Notes: a model not told the origin generated them from the letters alone. Positions 36,507 to 46,759 are shown, counted from the stretch's first letter. The stretch is 64,000 nucleotides of DNA from Actinomycetota bacterium (GCA_009698615.1 WLPU01000007.1:1-64000), one strand, 5' to 3'. Made by a program: numbers and translations.

Positions 36507-38069
36507 TTAGCCTTCGCTTCCGGGGCCAACCGTCGTCTTCTGGATCTGCATCAAGAATTCAACGTTGGACTTGGTGCCCTTCATCTTCTCTAGGAGAAGT
36601 TCTAGAGCTTGTTGTGGCTCAAGAGCATGAAGCACGCGACGAAGCTTCCAGACAATATTGAGCTCTTCGGTTCCCATAAGAATTTCTTCTTTACGAGTAC
36701 CGGATGCAACAACGTTCACTGCAGGGAAGATGCGCTTATCGGCTAAGCGGCGGTCCAAAATAAGTTCCATGTTTCCAGTTCCCTTGAACTCTTCGAAAAT
36801 AACTTCATCCATACGAGAACCAGTATCGACAAGGGCTGTAGCCAAAATAGTGAGAGATCCACCGTCTTCGATATTACGTGCTGCTCCAAAGAACTTCTTA
36901 GGTGGGTACAACGCAGCAGAATCAACGCCTCCAGAAAGAATGCGACCACTTGCAGGAGCTGCGATGTTGTACGCACGACCCAAGCGAGTAATCGAGTCAA
37001 GGAGTACGACGACATCGTGGCCTAGCTCGACCAATCGTTTTGCGCGTTCGATCGCTAACTCTGCAACTGTGGTGTGATCATCTGCTGGGCGATCGAAGGT
37101 AGAAGCAATAACTTCACCCTTCACTGAACGCTGCATATCCGTAACTTCTTCTGGGCGCTCATCAACAAGGACGACCATCAAGTGACACTCAGGGTTATTG
37201 GTTGTGATGGCGTTTGCAATTGCTTGCAAAACCATGGTCTTACCAGCCTTAGGTGGCGAAACAATCAATCCACGCTGACCTTTACCGATTGGTGAAATCA
37301 AGTCGATAACGCGAGTAGTGAGAATGTTTGGTTCAGTCTCAAGACGCAAGCGCTCTTGTGGGTAAAGAGGAACTAACTTTCCAAATTCAACACGGTTGCG
37401 TGCTTCATCTGGTTGCATTCCATTGATTGTTTCCAAAGTAATAAGGGCGTTGAACTTTTCGCGCCGTTCACCCTCGCGAGCTTGGCGCACCTGACCTGTT
37501 ACAACGTCGCCTTTTCTTAATCCATAGCGGCGTACTTGTTGTAGAGAAATGTAAACGTCGTTTGGACCCGGCAGGTATCCACCAGTACGAATAAATGCAT
37601 AACTTTCGAGAATATCTACTAAGCCGCCAACTGGTACCAAGACATCATCTTCAGAGAGCACTGGCTCGCGTTCTTCGCGTTGCCCCGCAGAACGATCTCC
37701 TCGGTCACCGCGATCACGAGAGCGACCACGATCTCGTCCACGATCTCTTCCGCGTCCACGATCTGAGCTTTCAAAGTTACGGTCATCACTTTTCGATTCT
37801 TGTGAATCGCCTTCAGGGTCTTCGCTCTTTTCAGAATCTTGGCGCTTTTTGTTGCGGTTGTTATTTCGTTCGGTTCGCTTTGCTTCGCGTTCTAATTTTG
37901 CAGCTTCGCGATTAGCCGCTTGCAAGTCACTAATGGCCTGCACAAGTGCAGATTTCTTCATCTTGCCGGCGCCCTCGACTCCTAATTGGCCAGCAACTTC
38001 TTGAAGTTGTGGCAGGAGCATGGAAGATAACTCAGGGCTGCTCGAGCGTACGGTTGTTTCAGTTGTCAT
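36507..38069 (-). CDS. rho: Transcription termination factor Rho
   Basis: A 520-residue hexameric RNA helicase. An N-terminal helical domain (about 12-60) is followed by a low-complexity insertion (about 60-135) rich in Arg, Asp, Lys and Ser, with RGRD-type repeats at 103-127. The RNA-binding cold-shock-like domain (about 140-220) and the ATPase core with P-loop PPKAGKT near 275 follow. Such basic insertions are typical of actinobacterial Rho and add RNA affinity. The gene is preceded by a 131-base leader with a hairpin, fitting the common autogenous control of rho. Confidence 0.95.
   Translation of the reverse strand: MTTETTVRSSSPELSSMLLPQLQEVAGQLGVEGAGKMKKSALVQAISDLQAANREAAKLEREAKRTERNNNRNKKRQDSEKSEDPEGDSQESKSDDRNFESSDRGRGRDRGRDRGRSRDRGDRGDRSAGQREEREPVLSEDDVLVPVGGLVDILESYAFIRTGGYLPGPNDVYISLQQVRRYGLRKGDVVTGQVRQAREGERREKFNALITLETINGMQPDEARNRVEFGKLVPLYPQERLRLETEPNILTTRVIDLISPIGKGQRGLIVSPPKAGKTMVLQAIANAITTNNPECHLMVVLVDERPEEVTDMQRSVKGEVIASTFDRPADDHTTVAELAIERAKRLVELGHDVVVLLDSITRLGRAYNIAAPASGRILSGGVDSAALYPPKKFFGAARNIEDGGSLTILATALVDTGSRMDEVIFEEFKGTGNMELILDRRLADKRIFPAVNVVASGTRKEEILMGTEELNIVWKLRRVLHALEPQQALELLLEKMKGTKSNVEFLMQIQKTTVGPGSEG
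37689..37763 (-). repeat. Tandem codon repeat encoding RGRD-type units in Rho
   Basis: The bases ccacgatct recur four times (plus-strand reading) in the part of rho that encodes residues 103-127. It is an in-frame low-complexity repeat, a likely site for length variation between strains. Confidence 0.7.
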
Positions 38070-38118
38070 TGAGCTTCATTTCAGTTATGGGAATAGTCCC
38101 GTGATTTTTTCTTTTGAT

Positions 38119-38156
38119 TATCTGAATTGTCTTTACGCCATTAGGCGAATCAGATA
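38119..38156 (-). promoter_or_regulatory. Hairpin in the rho leader
   Basis: An outer stem TATCTGA/TCAGATA encloses an inner CGCC-ATTA-GGCG hairpin, between thrB and rho. On the minus strand it is followed by an A-rich, not T-rich, tract, so it is not an intrinsic terminator. It could take part in rho autoregulation. Confidence 0.35.
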
Positions 38157-38200
38157 GGGAAATCGTAGCATCCCGATCAGGAATGGCACAACTGGCAAAT

Positions 38201-39136
38201 TTACGCTGAAATCACCGTGGCACCTGAGGCGGCAATTTCGAGGGGTTGCAGTTGGAAATGCTCCCCTGCGGCTTTACCCAATTCTGCAACATCAGTCGTG
38301 GATAGCCCTGCATGTAATACCAATACCGTCGGTCCGGCCCCAGATATAAATGCGGCAACACCCGCGCTACGCAACTTAGTTACTAATGAAAATGATTTAG
38401 GCATAACTTCTTGGCGATACTTTTGATGTAAGAAATCTTCAGTGGCAGTAAAAAGCAAGTCTGGGCGATGAGATAAAGCTTGAGACAGGAGCGCAGTTCG
38501 CGTTGAATTCGCTACAGCATCGCCGTGACTGATCGCCTCTGGTAATAACTTACGAGCCTTTGATGTTGGAACAGAATTATTTGGCACAAATGCCAGCGCG
38601 GTGATTCGCGGGTCAACTGTTATGCCGACAGCGCGGGCAACGGGATGACCATGTTGATCTTCTGTCCATGCGATGGTGGCGCCACCATAAAGTGCCGCAG
38701 CCACGTTATCTGGGTGGCCTTCCATCTTGGTTGCAATATTGAGGAGTTCATCATCAATCATTCGTTCATTTCCAGAAAGCACTAAAGCGCGAGCAAGAAC
38801 TAAGCCGCCCACAATGGCACTTGCCGATGATCCCAATCCGCGTCCATGAGGAATGACGTTGAGCGCGCGCACCGATAATCCTCGTGGCTTGCCTCCCATG
38901 AAATCAAAACCTTGGTACATGGCTTTCACCATTAAATTCTTTTCATCGCGACGAACAGTTTCTGAACCTTCGCCCGTCACATCAAGATCAAGACCTGCTT
39001 CATCCGTTATTTGTGCGATGAATCGATCATGTAAACCAAGAGCTAAACCAAAACAATCAAAGCCTGGTCCAAGGTTTGCACTGCTGCCAGGTACCTGCAC
39101 CTGAATAGGGTTCGCACGAAATGTTGGCTTTGCCAT
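38201..39136 (-). CDS. thrB: Homoserine kinase
   Basis: A 311-residue GHMP-family kinase phosphorylating homoserine in threonine synthesis. The ATP-binding motif PHGRGLGSSASAIVGG lies near residue 92, and the N-terminal VPGSSANLGPGFDCFGLAL is the other GHMP motif. The ATG at 39136 has AGAGG six bases upstream; the longer frame to 39184 runs into thrC. It follows thrC by ten bases. Confidence 0.94.
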   Translation of the reverse strand: MAKPTFRANPIQVQVPGSSANLGPGFDCFGLALGLHDRFIAQITDEAGLDLDVTGEGSETVRRDEKNLMVKAMYQGFDFMGGKPRGLSVRALNVIPHGRGLGSSASAIVGGLVLARALVLSGNERMIDDELLNIATKMEGHPDNVAAALYGGATIAWTEDQHGHPVARAVGITVDPRITALAFVPNNSVPTSKARKLLPEAISHGDAVANSTRTALLSQALSHRPDLLFTATEDFLHQKYRQEVMPKSFSLVTKLRSAGVAAFISGAGPTVLVLHAGLSTTDVAELGKAAGEHFQLQPLEIAASGATVISA

Positions 39137-39146
39137 ATCAGGCCTC

Positions 39147-40211
39147 TTAACCCAATCCCAGTGCCTGCGCAGCAACTGATGCAACAGGAGGAATTACAAC
39201 CGGATCAGCTGATCCCTCGAGTGCCCACGCTACATCTTTAAGGCCATGTCCAGTTACGGTAATAACAATTCTTTTCCCGTGCGGCAATTTTCCTTGGGCA
39301 TCATGCTTTATTAATCCAGCAAGACCTGCAGCGCTCGATGGCTCAACAAACACGCCTTCCTTGCCTGCGACAAGACGATACGCACTCAAAATTTCTTTAT
39401 CAGTTACTGAATCGATCAAGCCACCGGATTCATCTCGTGCCGCAATCGCTTGCTTCCACGATGCAGGGTTACCAATGCGAATTGCAGTTGCAATTGTTTC
39501 TGGATGGGAAACAATTTCACCACGGACAATTGGGGCAGAACCTTCGGCTTGAAACCCCCACATCTGTGGATTCTGCTTCGAGATTCCATCGGCGCGGTAT
39601 TCGGTGTAGCCCTTCCAATACGCAGTAATGTTTCCAGCATTTCCAACAGGCAATGCATGAATATCTGGAGCATCTCCAAGGAAGTCAACAATTTCAAACG
39701 CTGCAGTTTTTTGTCCTTCGATGCGGAATGGGTTGACTGAGTTCACGAGTGCGACTGGGTAACTTTCAGATAGCTCGCGAGCAAGGTTGAGGCAGTCATC
39801 GAAATTTCCATCTACTTGCAACAAAGTGGAACCATGAATAATTGCTTGAGCTAATTTGCCCATTGCGATCTTGCCCTGTGGCACCAACACGGCAGGAATC
39901 ATTCCGGCCTTTGAAGCATATGCCGCAGCACTTGCACTTGTGTTTCCGGTTGATGCGCAAATAACGGCTTTTGCACCATCTTCTGCGGCTTTAGAAATAG
40001 CCATAGTCATTCCGCGATCTTTAAAAGATCCAGTCGGATTGGCGCCTTCAAATTTTAACCAGACATCATTGTTGAGTAACTTCGATAAATGTTGAGCATG
40101 GATCAGGGGTGTTCCGCCCTCGCACAAAGTAATGACTGGCGTTTTTGCACTGACAGGCAAGCGGTCGCGGTATTCCTCAATTACTCCGCGCCATTGATGT
40201 GCTCCGGTCAT
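39147..40211 (-). CDS. thrC: Threonine synthase
   Basis: A 354-residue PLP enzyme converting O-phosphohomoserine to threonine. The PLP Lys is in [10 protein letters not shown] near residue 62, with the [13 protein letters not shown] phosphate-binding loop near 85. It belongs to the short threonine synthase group of Actinobacteria. The start overlaps the hom stop by four bases. Confidence 0.95.
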   Translation of the reverse strand: MTGAHQWRGVIEEYRDRLPVSAKTPVITLCEGGTPLIHAQHLSKLLNNDVWLKFEGANPTGSFKDRGMTMAISKAAEDGAKAVICASTGNTSASAAAYASKAGMIPAVLVPQGKIAMGKLAQAIIHGSTLLQVDGNFDDCLNLARELSESYPVALVNSVNPFRIEGQKTAAFEIVDFLGDAPDIHALPVGNAGNITAYWKGYTEYRADGISKQNPQMWGFQAEGSAPIVRGEIVSHPETIATAIRIGNPASWKQAIAARDESGGLIDSVTDKEILSAYRLVAGKEGVFVEPSSAAGLAGLIKHDAQGKLPHGKRIVITVTGHGLKDVAWALEGSADPVVIPPVASVAAQALGLG

Positions 40212-41509
40212 GACTGAACCGAGCCTTCCACGCGAATAACGCTTTCAACACTGCGCACCATCTCCATTTGCGAAAGCCGTTTTACTGTTGCAGCTAAAGA
40301 TTGTTCGGTTGCGTTGTGAGTGACAACAATTAACTCAGCATCCGCGCCGCGACCAGTCTGGCGCACAGTTTGAATCGAGACATTTTCGCTAGCAAATCCT
40401 TGAGCAATCGCAGCCAGAACACCTGACTTATCTGCAACATTGAGTCGGATCAAATACTGAGTCTTTGTTTGTCCGATAGGAACAATTGCGCGATCTGCAT
40501 AATCACTCTCGCGTGGACCCAGTGCGCCACCTGTGCGATGGCGAGCAACAGCAACAAGGTCTCCCAAAATTGCACTCGCTGTTGGTGCGCCGCCTGCGCC
40601 GCGACCATAAAACATTAATTCTCCAGCCGATTGTGCTTCGACAAAAACTGCGTTAAAGGCATCGCGCACTGCAGCCAATGGATGGGTACGAGAGATAAGT
40701 GCAGGGTGAACTCGCACCGAAATCTTGTCATCCTGAGTGAGTTCAGCAATAGCAAGCAACTTGATGACATGGTTCATAGACTTTGCTACGGCCACATCTG
40801 TAGCGGTGATGGCACTGATGCCTTCGCGATGTACATCGGCCGCAGTGACGCGGGTATGGAATGCCAGCCCTGCCAAAATTGCAGCCTTCGCGGCAGCATC
40901 AAACCCCTCAATATCTGCGGTGGGATCGGCTTCGGCATATCCCAACGCTTGAGCCTCTGCCAATACATCGTCGAATGCACGGCCTTCTTCATCCATTTTT
41001 GTCAAAATATAATTAGTCGTTCCGTTAACAATTCCCATGATTCTCTTCACGTGATCGCCAACAAGAGATTCGCGCAGAGGACGTAAGATTGGAATAGCGC
41101 CAGCAACGGCTGCTTCATAGTAAAGATCAACCCCTGCTTTATCTGCCGCGCTATATAAATCTGCTCCGTGGGTAGCCAACAGGGCCTTGTTTGCCGTTAC
41201 AACAGATTTTCCATGAGCAAAGGCAGAAAGAATAAGTTCGCGAGCAGGATCGATCCCGCCCATTACTTCAATAACAATGTCGATCTCCGGGTCAGTGACG
41301 ACAGATTGCGAATCTGAAGTGAGAAGAGATGCATCTACCCCCTCGCGTTTGGCTTTGAGATCGCGAACTGCAATTTTCGCCAGGACTAACTGCGCACCAG
41401 AACGAGTTGAAAGTTCGCGAGCATCACCTTTCAAAAGGCGAGCTACTTCTGCGCCCACAATTCCGCAGCCGAGCATGCCGACTTTGAGGACTGGAAGTGA
41501 GGAATTCAT
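40208..41509 (-). CDS. hom: Homoserine dehydrogenase
   Basis: A 433-residue enzyme reducing aspartate semialdehyde to homoserine. The NAD(P)-binding [13 protein letters not shown] lies near residue 12, the substrate motif [11 protein letters not shown] near 160, and a C-terminal ACT domain (about 350-430) carries threonine feedback in the family. It is the first of the hom-thrC-thrB cluster and lies 12 bases after lysA. Confidence 0.95.
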   Translation of the reverse strand: MNSSLPVLKVGMLGCGIVGAEVARLLKGDARELSTRSGAQLVLAKIAVRDLKAKREGVDASLLTSDSQSVVTDPEIDIVIEVMGGIDPARELILSAFAHGKSVVTANKALLATHGADLYSAADKAGVDLYYEAAVAGAIPILRPLRESLVGDHVKRIMGIVNGTTNYILTKMDEEGRAFDDVLAEAQALGYAEADPTADIEGFDAAAKAAILAGLAFHTRVTAADVHREGISAITATDVAVAKSMNHVIKLLAIAELTQDDKISVRVHPALISRTHPLAAVRDAFNAVFVEAQSAGELMFYGRGAGGAPTASAILGDLVAVARHRTGGALGPRESDYADRAIVPIGQTKTQYLIRLNVADKSGVLAAIAQGFASENVSIQTVRQTGRGADAELIVVTHNATEQSLAATVKRLSQMEMVRSVESVIRVEGSVQS

Positions 41510-41521
41510 GTGCTTACTCTT

Positions 41522-42841
41522 TCACACATCGAGGCCGAGAAGATCGGCCTCACTCTCGCGACGCAAAATTACGCGGGCCTTACCATCTATTACAGCCACT
41601 ACTGGTGGGCGGGCAACGTGGTTGTAGTTACTAGCCATGCTTCGACCATAGGCGCCAGTTGCTGGAACAGCCAATAAATCGCCAGGAGAGATATCTCCTG
41701 GCAAATCAATATTGCGAATGACTATATCTCCGGTTTCGCAATGCTTTCCTACAACGCGAGAGGATCTGCTCTCTGAAGTTGATGTGCGATTAGCGATGAC
41801 TGCGATGTATTCGGCTCCATATAAAGAGGTGCGAATGTTGTCGCTCATCCCTCCGTCGACAGATACATAGTTGCGAGTAGCGCCTGATTCGAGGACGACG
41901 TTCTTAGTAGTTCCCACTTCATACAAAGTAAACATGGCTGGTCCAACAATTGCCCGACCTGGTTCTATTGAAATCTTCGGTACACCTAAATTGTATTTCT
42001 TACACGCAGCATGTACTGCCACGGCAAGAGCGCCTATTGCGACACTAGGCGATAATGGTTCATCAGTGGGAAGGTATGAGATTCCATATCCGCCACCGAG
42101 GTCCAACTCTGGAAGTTCTGCCCCGAATTCATCACGGTACTGGCCAAGTAAGGCGATGAGTCGATCGGCTGCAACTTCAAATGCGTCCATCGATAAAATT
42201 TGAGAGCCGATATGGCCATGAAAACCGCGTAGTTCAATTTCGGAGTGTTTGCGCACGGCCAATACTGCTTCCCAAGCAGCACCGCTTGCAATCGAGAAAC
42301 CAAATTTCACATCTTCATGGGCGGTCGCAATCGATTCGTGAGTATGCGCCTCTATCCCTGGCGTTAAGCGCAATAAAACTGCTTGTACCTTGCCCGCCTT
42401 CTTTGCTGCAGCAGCGATGCGTTCAATCTCAAACAAAGAATCGACAACAATTGTTGCCACTCCAATTTCTACTGCCCGAGTAATTTCTGCAACTGATTTA
42501 TTGTTTCCATGAACTTGAATCTTTGAGGGCGGGAATTTTGCGGCAAGAGCGACAGCAAGCTCTCCGCCTGTGCACACATCCAATCCAATTCCAGCTTGTT
42601 CAACCCAACGCGCAACTTCAACGCAAATAAATGCTTTGCCTGCGTAATAGACAGTTCCTGCATCTTTACCGAATGAATCATTGAGTGCCCTGGACCACGC
42701 TGCCGCGCGATCGCGAAAATCCTTTTCGTCCAAAAAGAATGTCGGTGTCCCGAATTCAGCGGCTAATTGTTGAGCCGGAATGCCGCATAAGGCCAGTTGG
42801 CCATCTTTAAAGTTGGCATTCGCAGACCAGACATTTGCCAT
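41522..42841 (-). CDS. lysA: Diaminopimelate decarboxylase
   Basis: A 439-residue PLP barrel enzyme making lysine from meso-diaminopimelate. The PLP Lys is in VYYAGKAFIC near residue 62, the phosphate-binding LDLGGGYGISY near 255, and the C-terminal VVGKHCETGD motif carries the active-site Cys. GAGG lies nine bases before the ATG. Six bases downstream of argS. Confidence 0.95.
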   Translation of the reverse strand: MANVWSANANFKDGQLALCGIPAQQLAAEFGTPTFFLDEKDFRDRAAAWSRALNDSFGKDAGTVYYAGKAFICVEVARWVEQAGIGLDVCTGGELAVALAAKFPPSKIQVHGNNKSVAEITRAVEIGVATIVVDSLFEIERIAAAAKKAGKVQAVLLRLTPGIEAHTHESIATAHEDVKFGFSIASGAAWEAVLAVRKHSEIELRGFHGHIGSQILSMDAFEVAADRLIALLGQYRDEFGAELPELDLGGGYGISYLPTDEPLSPSVAIGALAVAVHAACKKYNLGVPKISIEPGRAIVGPAMFTLYEVGTTKNVVLESGATRNYVSVDGGMSDNIRTSLYGAEYIAVIANRTSTSESRSSRVVGKHCETGDIVIRNIDLPGDISPGDLLAVPATGAYGRSMASNYNHVARPPVVAVIDGKARVILRRESEADLLGLDV

Positions 42842-42846
42842 CGCAA

Positions 42847-44511
42847 TTACATCCTCTCTGGCGCGCTGACGCCAAGAAGTTGAAGTCCGTTTCCTAGGAC
42901 TAGTTTAGTTGCCGCACACAAATTGGCGCGGGCTGAATGTGTTGAGGTAATCGCTTCATCTCCTAAAGGTAGAACTCTGCAGTCGGCGTAGAACCCGTGA
43001 TAAACCCCAGCAAGTTCTTCTAGATACCTAGCAACTCGATGTGGCTCGCGCATCTCTGCCGCACTTGCCAAGACGCGTGGGTATTCAGCAAGTGCACCAA
43101 GTAATTCGTTTTCACGATCATGTGCCAATAGCGCTGGATCGAAATCACTCAACGCATGTGGGACTTTGAGATCATCAGCATTTCGTAATACCCCTGCAAT
43201 GCGCGCGTGGGCATACTGCACGTAATAGACAGGATTGTCATTGGTTTTCTTCTTGAGGACATCTACATCTAAGACCATAGGTGTTTCGACTGGATAGCGA
43301 ATTAATGTGTAGCGAGCAGCATCTACTCCAACTTTTTCTACCAGATCTGCAAGAGTGATGATTGTGCCCGCCCGCTTAGAGAGTTTGACCTCTTGACCGC
43401 CTTCCATAATCTTCACAAGCTGACCGATCAACACATCAATGTTGTATGCGGCATCATCACCTGCACAGGATGCAATTGCTTTGAGGCGATGTACATATCC
43501 ATGGTGATCAGCACCAAGCATGTAGATACAAATGTCAGATCCACGTTCGCGCTTGTTGATGTAATAGGCCGTATCGGAAGCAAAGTAAGTCAACTCGCCA
43601 CCGCTTTTTACCAGGACGCGATCTTTGTCATCTCCAAAATCAGTGGTGCGAAGCCAGATAGCACCTTCTAGTTCAAAGACGTGACCTTGCGAGCGCAATT
43701 TATTTAATCCATGTTCTACGGCGCCACTGCTATGGAGGCTGCGTTCTGAAAACCACATATCAAAGTGTGTACCGAAGGTATCTAATACTCGTTGCTGATC
43801 TTTGAGTTGCAACTGATACGCACTCTCACGAAATGCCATGAGCTGCTCATCGCCAGATAATTTCAAAATACTTGGATCTGCCTTTACGACCTCTGCTGCC
43901 AAATCGGCAATGTAGGCACCCTGATAGCCATCTTCAGGAATTGCTTGACCGGTCGCCGCAGCCCTCACCGATGCACCAAAAAGATCCATTTGATTTCCGC
44001 GATCGTTTATATAAAATTCGCGAGTGACCGTGGCCCCTGCCGCCGCCAAAACGCTTCCTAATGCATCTCCTACCGCAGCCCAACGTGTGTGACCTAAATG
44101 CAATGGTCCTGTTGGATTTGCGCTGATAAATTCCAAGTTGATTCCAATGCCGGCTAATGTTTTTCCGTGGCCAAAGTTTTTGCCTTGAGTTAAAATCTGA
44201 CGAACAACTTCTCCCTGGCTCGCACGCTCTAACGTGATGTTGATAAATCCGGGTCCAGCAATTTCAACGGATGCAACCTCCGATAGGGCTTCAAGATCTC
44301 GCTTCAATAATTGAGCAACATCTCGTGGATTGCGCCCAGCGCTCTTAGCAACTTGCAGAGCGATCGATGAGGCGTAATCCCCATGGTCACGATTCTTTGG
44401 TCGCTCTAAAGGAATGGTCTGCGGGATTTCGCAGGTCAACTCTCCACGATCCACGCATGCCTTGAGAGCAGCCGTGATGTGAGTGGCTATGAGATCGCTA
44501 TGAGAGGACAC
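42847..44511 (-). CDS. argS: Arginyl-tRNA synthetase
   Basis: A 554-residue class I synthetase. The HIGH-type motif is PLHLGHTRW near residue 135 and the KMSKS-type motif is KLSKRAGTI near 345; a DALR anticodon-binding domain ends the protein. The frame is open upstream to 44685 across the opposite-strand tRNA, but those residues have no synthetase similarity. The GTG at 44511 gives the usual length and has a -10-like TAGCCT seven bases upstream. Confidence 0.94.
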   Translation of the reverse strand: MSSHSDLIATHITAALKACVDRGELTCEIPQTIPLERPKNRDHGDYASSIALQVAKSAGRNPRDVAQLLKRDLEALSEVASVEIAGPGFINITLERASQGEVVRQILTQGKNFGHGKTLAGIGINLEFISANPTGPLHLGHTRWAAVGDALGSVLAAAGATVTREFYINDRGNQMDLFGASVRAAATGQAIPEDGYQGAYIADLAAEVVKADPSILKLSGDEQLMAFRESAYQLQLKDQQRVLDTFGTHFDMWFSERSLHSSGAVEHGLNKLRSQGHVFELEGAIWLRTTDFGDDKDRVLVKSGGELTYFASDTAYYINKRERGSDICIYMLGADHHGYVHRLKAIASCAGDDAAYNIDVLIGQLVKIMEGGQEVKLSKRAGTIITLADLVEKVGVDAARYTLIRYPVETPMVLDVDVLKKKTNDNPVYYVQYAHARIAGVLRNADDLKVPHALSDFDPALLAHDRENELLGALAEYPRVLASAAEMREPHRVARYLEELAGVYHGFYADCRVLPLGDEAITSTHSARANLCAATKLVLGNGLQLLGVSAPERM

Positions 44512-44518
44512 CTGAGCA

Positions 44519-44524
44519 AGGCTA
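44519..44524 (-). promoter_or_regulatory. -10-like element before argS
   Basis: On the minus strand TAGCCT, seven bases, then GTG at 44511. It supports a leaderless argS message and the chosen start. Confidence 0.4.
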
Positions 44525-44603
44525 CCGTTTGGCCCACGTCCCTTGCGTAAAAACGCATTCGTCCAATTGCGGTACTTACCTCTAGCCTTCTCCTGTTGCT
44601 CTC

Positions 44604-44684
44604 GCGGGAGTGGTGAAATGGCAGACACGCAGGTCTTAGGAACCTGTGTCTTCGGACGTGCGGGTTCAAGTCCCGCCTCCCGCA
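44604..44684 (+). tRNA. tRNA-Leu, anticodon UAG
   Basis: A class II tRNA of 81 bases. The acceptor GCGGGAG (44604-44610) pairs with CTCCCGC (44677-44683) and the discriminator base is A. The anticodon stem CAGGT/ACCTG encloses loop CTTAGGA, giving anticodon TAG, which reads CTA and, by wobble, other CTN Leu codons. The T arm is GCGGG-TTCAAGT-CCCGC, and the long variable arm is intact. The terminal CCA is not encoded. It lies upstream of argS on the opposite strand. Confidence 0.95.
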
Positions 44685-44761
44685 CTTGGATGTGCCCCTG
44701 GCAGGATGCCTATTAAAGCAAAATCACTGTAACGGCCAATAAAGCATTATTTACGGTAGAT

Positions 44762-45571
44762 CTAGCTCTTCTGATTTCTCATAAATGAAAAAGAGTCTGT
44801 CTCATCAATATAGTGAAATTTCTCTGCGTACTCCACGCCATACATGGGGTCTGCTTTTTGTAAAAATTCACTTTCTACAAATTCGTCTTGAGTAATTTTT
44901 GCATCTGGATGTAAGTCTTTGTACGTGCGATACATGTTATCCATGGGAGTGACATGCAACTTCATGCACTCGAGTTTCTTATCGATCACCGGCGTGATGT
45001 CTACTACCCGATTCACTAACTGCGGGCCCCGTGCCACGAGATATTTGCGAGTGACAAATTTTGGCATCAAGCCCATATCTTTGAGTTCTGGCAAATCCAA
45101 TTGCCGACCCGCAGTCCACGAAGCGGTCTCTACAGCATGGGCGGTGATGTAGTGGTCAGGGTTTTCTTCGTAGTGTCCCCAAGGGTCAAAAGTAATGACA
45201 GTATCAACCTTGAGAAATCTAAAAAGCATAATCAGACGATGGCGAATCTCAGTTAATTGCGAGTGCTCGAGATAATGGTTTTTGTAGTCGAGGCTATACA
45301 GCTTTTCAAGCTTGAGATAATCGACAACATCCTCGGTTTCTTTTGCAATGCGATAGACCGTTTCTGCAAAAGAGAGATCATACGAATCCATCTCATCATT
45401 CGTTGTCTTGATGAAATATCCCTTGTAGCCCTCGGAGATCAGCTTCATCGCCGTCCCACCAGCAAAAATTGCTAGGTCGTCGGAGTGGGCAAAGACTGCG
45501 GCAAACACGCGACCTTCGCTAGGCCGGGTGGTTCCCCATTTCTCAACTACAAAATCTGGATCGTTTGGCAC
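44762..45571 (-). CDS. PIG-L family (LmbE-like) deacetylase
   Basis: A 269-residue zinc deacetylase of the PIG-L/MshB/LmbE family. The metal motif AHSDD (in VFAHSDDLAIFAGG, about 28-41) replaces the usual AHPDD, and a downstream His in ITAHAVETASW near 140 supplies the third ligand. Family members deacetylate N-acetylglucosamine-containing molecules such as mycothiol precursors. The divergent ABC transporter and SelA-like enzyme suggest a dedicated catabolic role rather than MshB. The GTG start has GGAG five bases upstream. The substrate is unknown. Confidence 0.82.
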   Translation of the reverse strand: MPNDPDFVVEKWGTTRPSEGRVFAAVFAHSDDLAIFAGGTAMKLISEGYKGYFIKTTNDEMDSYDLSFAETVYRIAKETEDVVDYLKLEKLYSLDYKNHYLEHSQLTEIRHRLIMLFRFLKVDTVITFDPWGHYEENPDHYITAHAVETASWTAGRQLDLPELKDMGLMPKFVTRKYLVARGPQLVNRVVDITPVIDKKLECMKLHVTPMDNMYRTYKDLHPDAKITQDEFVESEFLQKADPMYGVEYAEKFHYIDETDSFSFMRNQKS

Positions 45572-45874
45572 ACAGTCTCCGCCTCTGTAGGGAATGACTT
45601 TTTACGGTACCTCTTACTTAAGGCCTTGTCTAGATAAGTTGCTGCCTACCGGCCACTTACACACGACTCCGAATACCTCCTCCCTATGCGGAAAATGTCC
45701 TTCGTTGGGGTCAAAGATTAAATTTATAGGGGTTGGGGGCCAAATAACTTTGGAGTGAGGGTGCCAGTGTGAGTTGCCCAAACGTTATCTAAATGTTCTT
45801 GACTTCTGGCGGGCGTGCAAGAAGGCTATTGGCGCGGCGCAGACTGCGTTGTATGACCAAAAGGAGTGTAGTAA
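45572..45874. other. Divergent spacer between PIG-L gene and ABC transporter
   Basis: No gene was found. A TTGACT at 45799-45804 could be a -35 for the transporter, but no good -10 follows at 17-18 bases. A weak TTGG-GGG-CCAA palindrome lies at 45733-45743. AGGAG seven bases before 45875 serves the binding-protein gene. Confidence 0.5.
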
Positions 45875-46720
45875 ATGAAGAAACGTCATTTATATACGAT
45901 GGCATTAGCGGTTGCGTCACTGCTTGCCACAACTATTACAAGCGTCTCGAGCGCCCATGCTGCTTCGGGAACACTGCAGGACATTTTGTCTCGCGGAAAG
46001 CTCATTGTTGGTACCGGTAGCGGTAACCCACCATTCCACTTCCTAGACGCATCAGGAAAGCTTGTTGGTATGGACATTGATATCGCTAAGTCCATCGCAA
46101 AGGGACTTTTCGGCGATGAGAACAAAATTGAATTCGTTCAACAAGCTTCTGACGCACGTATCCCAAACTTGGTAACCGATAAAATTGACATCACATGTCA
46201 ATTTATGACTGTAACTGCACTTCGCGCTCAGCAAGTTGCATTCACAACTCCTTACTACCGTGAGGGTGTTGGCTTGCTACTTAAGAAGGGCGGAAAGTAT
46301 AAGGATTACGCAGCGCTTCTAAAGGCTGGAAGCAAAGCAAAGATCTCAATTCTGCAGAACGTAACTGCTGCTGACTATGTTCATGCTGCACTTCCAAAGG
46401 CAACTGTTCTTCAGTTTGCTGAAACAGCTTTGATTTACGCAGCTGTTGATGCTGGCCGTGCAGATGCTGCTGCATCTGATCAGTCTGCAATTGCTTGGCT
46501 CGTAGCACAGAGTCCAAAGAAGTACGCAGATTCAGGTTACGGCTGGATGCCACAGAGTTATTCCTGTGCTGTCAAGCAAGGAGATCAGGTTTGGCTTAAC
46601 TTCGTTAACCAGGTTCTCAATGAGGATATGAGTGGTGTTGATTTTGACGCCTACGCAGCTTCATTTAAGAAGTGGTTCGGCGTTACCCTTCAACCTCCAC
46701 ATATCGGCTTCCCTCGTTAG
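45875..46720 (+). CDS. Polar amino-acid-type ABC substrate-binding protein (family 3)
   Basis: A 281-residue secreted receptor of the SBP_bac_3 family. The signal peptide (1-30, ending SAHA) is followed by the LIVGTGSGNPPFHFLDASGKLVGMDIDIAK signature of amino-acid receptors. No lipobox Cys is present, so it may be free or held by the permease. AGGAG precedes the ATG. It heads a five-gene plus-strand operon. The ligand could be an amino acid, an amino-sugar acid or a related compound. Confidence 0.92.
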   Translation: MKKRHLYTMALAVASLLATTITSVSSAHAASGTLQDILSRGKLIVGTGSGNPPFHFLDASGKLVGMDIDIAKSIAKGLFGDENKIEFVQQASDARIPNLVTDKIDITCQFMTVTALRAQQVAFTTPYYREGVGLLLKKGGKYKDYAALLKAGSKAKISILQNVTAADYVHAALPKATVLQFAETALIYAAVDAGRADAAASDQSAIAWLVAQSPKKYADSGYGWMPQSYSCAVKQGDQVWLNFVNQVLNEDMSGVDFDAYAASFKKWFGVTLQPPHIGFPR

Positions 46721-46759
46721 AGATAGCCTTTAAGAAGTAAACAGAGAAAGGCTACGACT

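Noticed and set aside
40631-41086. Plus-strand frame of 151 codons antisense to hom
   Set aside because: It lies wholly within the well-supported hom gene and shows no family resemblance or ribosome site.
41681-41702. Perfect 9-bp hairpin GCCAGGAGA-GATA-TCTCCTGGC
   Set aside because: It lies inside lysA in a conserved coding segment (LPGDISPGD), has no T run and is best explained by codon choice.
44512-44685. N-terminal extension of argS through the tRNA-Leu region
   Set aside because: Open frame only because it is antisense to the tRNA; the residues have no synthetase similarity and GTG at 44511 gives normal length.
45733-45743. TTGG-GGG-CCAA palindrome before the amino-acid-type importer
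   Set aside because: Only four bases per arm in a G-rich tract; too short to call an operator.
45799-45830. TTGACT as -35 for the importer operon
   Set aside because: No acceptable -10 at 16-18 bases; kept only as a weak remark in the spacer entry.
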